A DNA stretch of 64,000 nucleotides, taken from assembly GCF_028595325.1 (NCBI RefSeq), contig NZ_JAQQXR010000002.1, positions 248,001-312,000 on the forward strand, in the 5' to 3' direction. The notes beneath the pieces are model-generated. The model made no database searches. It was not told the origin of the DNA and was given only the letters and a program-made list of their open reading frames with translations. The translations under genes and the position numbers were made by a program. Below are positions 61,963 through 64,000 of this stretch, piece by piece (the stretch's first letter is position 1; the number at the start of each line of letters is the position of its first letter). The DNA comes from Janthinobacterium fluminis. GTDB lineage: Bacteria; Pseudomonadota; Gammaproteobacteria; Burkholderiales; Burkholderiaceae_D.

Positions 61963-62784
61963 GTGAATTTCATCAATAAATTATCCGCCGCGTGGACGGC
62001 CAACAATTCCCTGCTGTGCGTCGGCCTCGACCCCGACATCGCCAAGCTGCCGCAGCACCTGCGCGGGCAGCCGGACGGCATTTTCACCTTCTGCACCCAG
62101 ATCATCGACGCCACCGCCGACCTGGCGTGCTCGTTCAAGCCGCAGATCGCGTATTTCGCCGCGCTCGGCGCGGAACGCCAACTGGAAGACATCTGCCGCT
62201 ATGTGCGCGAGAACTACCCGCATATTCCCCTGATCCTCGACGCCAAGCGCGGCGACATCGGCGCCACGGCGAGCCAGTACGCGCGCGAGGCTTTCGAGCG
62301 CTACGGCGCCGACGCCGTCACCGTCAACCCTTACATGGGCGCCGACTCGGTCGAGCCGTATATGGAGTGGGCCGACCGCGGCGTCATCATCCTGTGCCGC
62401 ACCTCGAACCCGGGCGGCTCCGACCTGCAATTCCTGAACGTCGACGGCAAGCCCCTGTACCAGCACGTGGCCCGCCTGGTCGCGGAGAAGTGGAACAAGA
62501 ACGGCCAGTGCGCGCTCGTCGTCGGCGCCACCTTCCCCGAGGAACTGGCGCAGGTGCGCGCCATCGTCGGCGACATGCCGCTGCTGGTGCCGGGCGTCGG
62601 CGCCCAGGGCGGCGACGTGGCCGCCACGGTGGCCGCCGGCAAGACGGCGAACGGCATGGGCATGATGATCAACTCCTCGCGGGCCATCATCTACGCCAAG
62701 CCGGAGCAGGGCGAGGACTACGCCGCCGCCGCCCGCCGGGTGGCGCTGGAAACCCGCGACGCCATCAATCAGCACCGCGGCTGA
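61963..62784 (+). CDS. pyrF: orotidine-5'-phosphate decarboxylase (type 2)
   Basis: A 273-residue enzyme for the last step of UMP synthesis. The catalytic loop is [15 protein letters not shown] (near residue 89), with the Asp-Lys-Asp set; [16 protein letters not shown] lies near the start, and the phosphate-binding end includes [11 protein letters not shown]. The start codon is GTG at 61963; no ATG is better placed. Length fits the type 2 (bacterial long) form. It stands alone. Confidence 0.93.
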   Translation: MNFINKLSAAWTANNSLLCVGLDPDIAKLPQHLRGQPDGIFTFCTQIIDATADLACSFKPQIAYFAALGAERQLEDICRYVRENYPHIPLILDAKRGDIGATASQYAREAFERYGADAVTVNPYMGADSVEPYMEWADRGVIILCRTSNPGGSDLQFLNVDGKPLYQHVARLVAEKWNKNGQCALVVGATFPEELAQVRAIVGDMPLLVPGVGAQGGDVAATVAAGKTANGMGMMINSSRAIIYAKPEQGEDYAAAARRVALETRDAINQHRG

Positions 62785-62834
62785 GGCCGCGCGCCGGCGC
62801 CGCTCCGCGCGGCCGCCGGCTTCTTGCGCCCGCG

Positions 62835-64000
62835 CTACTGGCGCTGCGGCGCGACGATCTCGGCGTAGTCGTACAGCGCGCCGAGGATTTGCTCGCCGCG
62901 CTCGTCGGCCGTTTCCGACAACTGGTCTATCTCGCTGAACAAATCATCCACCGTGCGCGCCCCGGCGGCGCCGTCGAACAGGCGGGCGGCGCGGTGCTCT
63001 TCCCAGCGCTCGGCCTCGTCCGCGCTCAAGGTGGCGGGGAAGTTGCGCGCGCGGTAGCGGAACAGCAATTCCTGCAGGCGCGCGTCGCCGAACGAGGGGC
63101 GGGCGCTGGCCAGGCGCTGCGGGCTTTCTTTGCGCAGCGATTCCAGCAGGCGGCGGTCGTCGTTGCTGATGAAGCCGCCGTACAGATCCTCGTCGACATC
63201 GACGGCTTCGGCCGCGCCGGGGCGGCGGAACACCTCGGCCCAGACGGCCGTCATGTCCGGCCCGCCGGCCGCCTTGGCCGCGTGGGCGCGCGCCGCGTCC
63301 AGGTCGATGCCCCAGCGCGCGGCCATGGCCGGCGACAGCGTCTTGACATTGCCGACCAACATGGGCGACTTGTTCATATGGATGCTTTTCACGGGCAGGC
63401 GCGTCACGCCCTCGGGCAGCGCGTCGCTGCGCGTGAACAGGCGCGTGCGTATCGTCGCCGCGTCCAGCGTGAACAGCTCGGCCGGGTCGTAACTGCAATC
63501 CCAGACGATGACCTCGTTTTTATTGCTCGGATGGGTGGCCAGCGGCCAGACCAGGCCGATGCAGCCGCGCTCGGCCGGGAACATGCCCGACACGTGCAGG
63601 AAAGGCTGGCGCGTCGCCGGCGCCAAATTCATGCCCATCTCGTCGGCGACCCGCTCCTTCTTGTGCAGCGCGAAACAGAAATCGAACAGCTTCGGCTGCT
63701 TTTGCCGGATCAGGCGGGCCAGCGCGATCGTCGCGCGCACGTCCGACAGCGCGTCGTGGGCCGATTCGTGCAGCAGGCCGTTGGCCGCGCACAGGTGTTC
63801 GAGGCGGAAGCTGGGGCGGCCGTCTTCCTTCGTCGGCCAGACGATGCCCTCGGGGCGCAGCGCATACGTCATGCGCACCACGTCGAGGATGTCCCAGCGG
63901 CCGCACTGGTTCTGCCATTCGCGCGCATAGGGATCGATCAGGTTGCGCCAAAACATGAAGCGGGTGATCTCGTCGTCGAAGCGTATCGTGTTGTAGCCGA
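62835..64000 (-). CDS. sbcB: exodeoxyribonuclease I (partial, 5' end outside window)
   Basis: The frame runs from the stop at 62835 to the right window edge, about 388 codons, with the N-terminus (first exonuclease motif) missing. It starts at the edge with GYNTIRFDDEITRFMFWRNL, matching the Exo I segment after the first motif. The DEDDh acid and histidine appear in LHESAHDALSDVRATIALARLI. The SH3-like and helical C-terminal domains follow, including the closing FRYRARNFPATLSADEAERWEEHR. SbcB digests single-stranded DNA 3' to 5' in recombination and mismatch repair. Confidence 0.93.
   Translation of the reverse strand, partial: GYNTIRFDDEITRFMFWRNLIDPYAREWQNQCGRWDILDVVRMTYALRPEGIVWPTKEDGRPSFRLEHLCAANGLLHESAHDALSDVRATIALARLIRQKQPKLFDFCFALHKKERVADEMGMNLAPATRQPFLHVSGMFPAERGCIGLVWPLATHPSNKNEVIVWDCSYDPAELFTLDAATIRTRLFTRSDALPEGVTRLPVKSIHMNKSPMLVGNVKTLSPAMAARWGIDLDAARAHAAKAAGGPDMTAVWAEVFRRPGAAEAVDVDEDLYGGFISNDDRRLLESLRKESPQRLASARPSFGDARLQELLFRYRARNFPATLSADEAERWEEHRAARLFDGAAGARTVDDLFSEIDQLSETADERGEQILGALYDYAEIVAPQRQ

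Overview
The window looks like the chromosome of a high-GC betaproteobacterium. Oxalobacteraceae (Massilia/Duganella/Janthinobacterium type) is my best guess, from the PF13609-type porin, the 2-aminoethylphosphonate (AEP) transport set, exonuclease I and a LemA/TPM operon. This assignment is inference; no rRNA or tRNA gene is visible. Most of the window is visibly GC-rich and densely coding. Two stretches (about 1-2540 and 6430-7770) are clearly AT-richer and flank a heap of broken insertion sequences, so the left 8 kb reads as an accessory island.

Layout. 1-2.1 kb: a minus-strand cluster of cupin, AhpD-like protein and circularly permuted ATP-grasp-like protein (cut by the window edge). 2.4-6.4 kb: remnants of IS21, IS66, IS3 and IS481 families. 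6.4-7.5 kb: a frameshifted DUF1493-like pseudogene and an orphan gene. 7.7-15.7 kb: DJ-1/PfpI protein, exported protein, diacetylphloroglucinol-hydrolase-like enzyme with a divergent TetR regulator, alpha/beta hydrolase, amino-acid-type binding protein, heme-binding beta-barrel protein, GlxA-type regulator and a porin. 15.9-25.3 kb: AEP uptake and degradation (binding protein, ATPase, fused permease, phnW, phnX, GntR regulator), then a TonB receptor with a structured leader. 25.4-32.3 kb: gluQ, then a Tsx-like nucleoside channel divergent from a BMP-type nucleoside ABC transporter. 32.4-35.8 kb: HDOD protein, M28 peptidase and an MshEN-like protein.

35.8-44.9 kb is the most interesting part. 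A minus-strand operon (C39 peptidase, beta-barrel with a helical N-terminus, FadL-type barrel, DUF2059 protein) diverges from five plus-strand genes for exported FilA-like proteins. The set resembles Pseudomonas Fap (FapD/FapF) and Acinetobacter Fil export loci. Each of the five proteins carries, just after its signal peptide, a motif close to the double-glycine leader that C39 peptidases cut. At 45.4-46.2 kb there is also a bacteriocin-like peptide with a true double-glycine leader and a small membrane protein beside it.

46.6-57 kb: an LLM oxidoreductase, then a galactose cluster (galT, a degenerate M24-like protein, galK, a GH2 glycosidase, and a 1267-residue reading frame joining glycosidase, glycosyltransferase and UDP-galactopyranose-mutase-like parts) ending in a decayed galE. 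57-64 kb: lipoprotein, VanZ-like protein, a candidate small RNA, an SDR, the LemA/TPM operon, pyrF, and the 3' part of sbcB.
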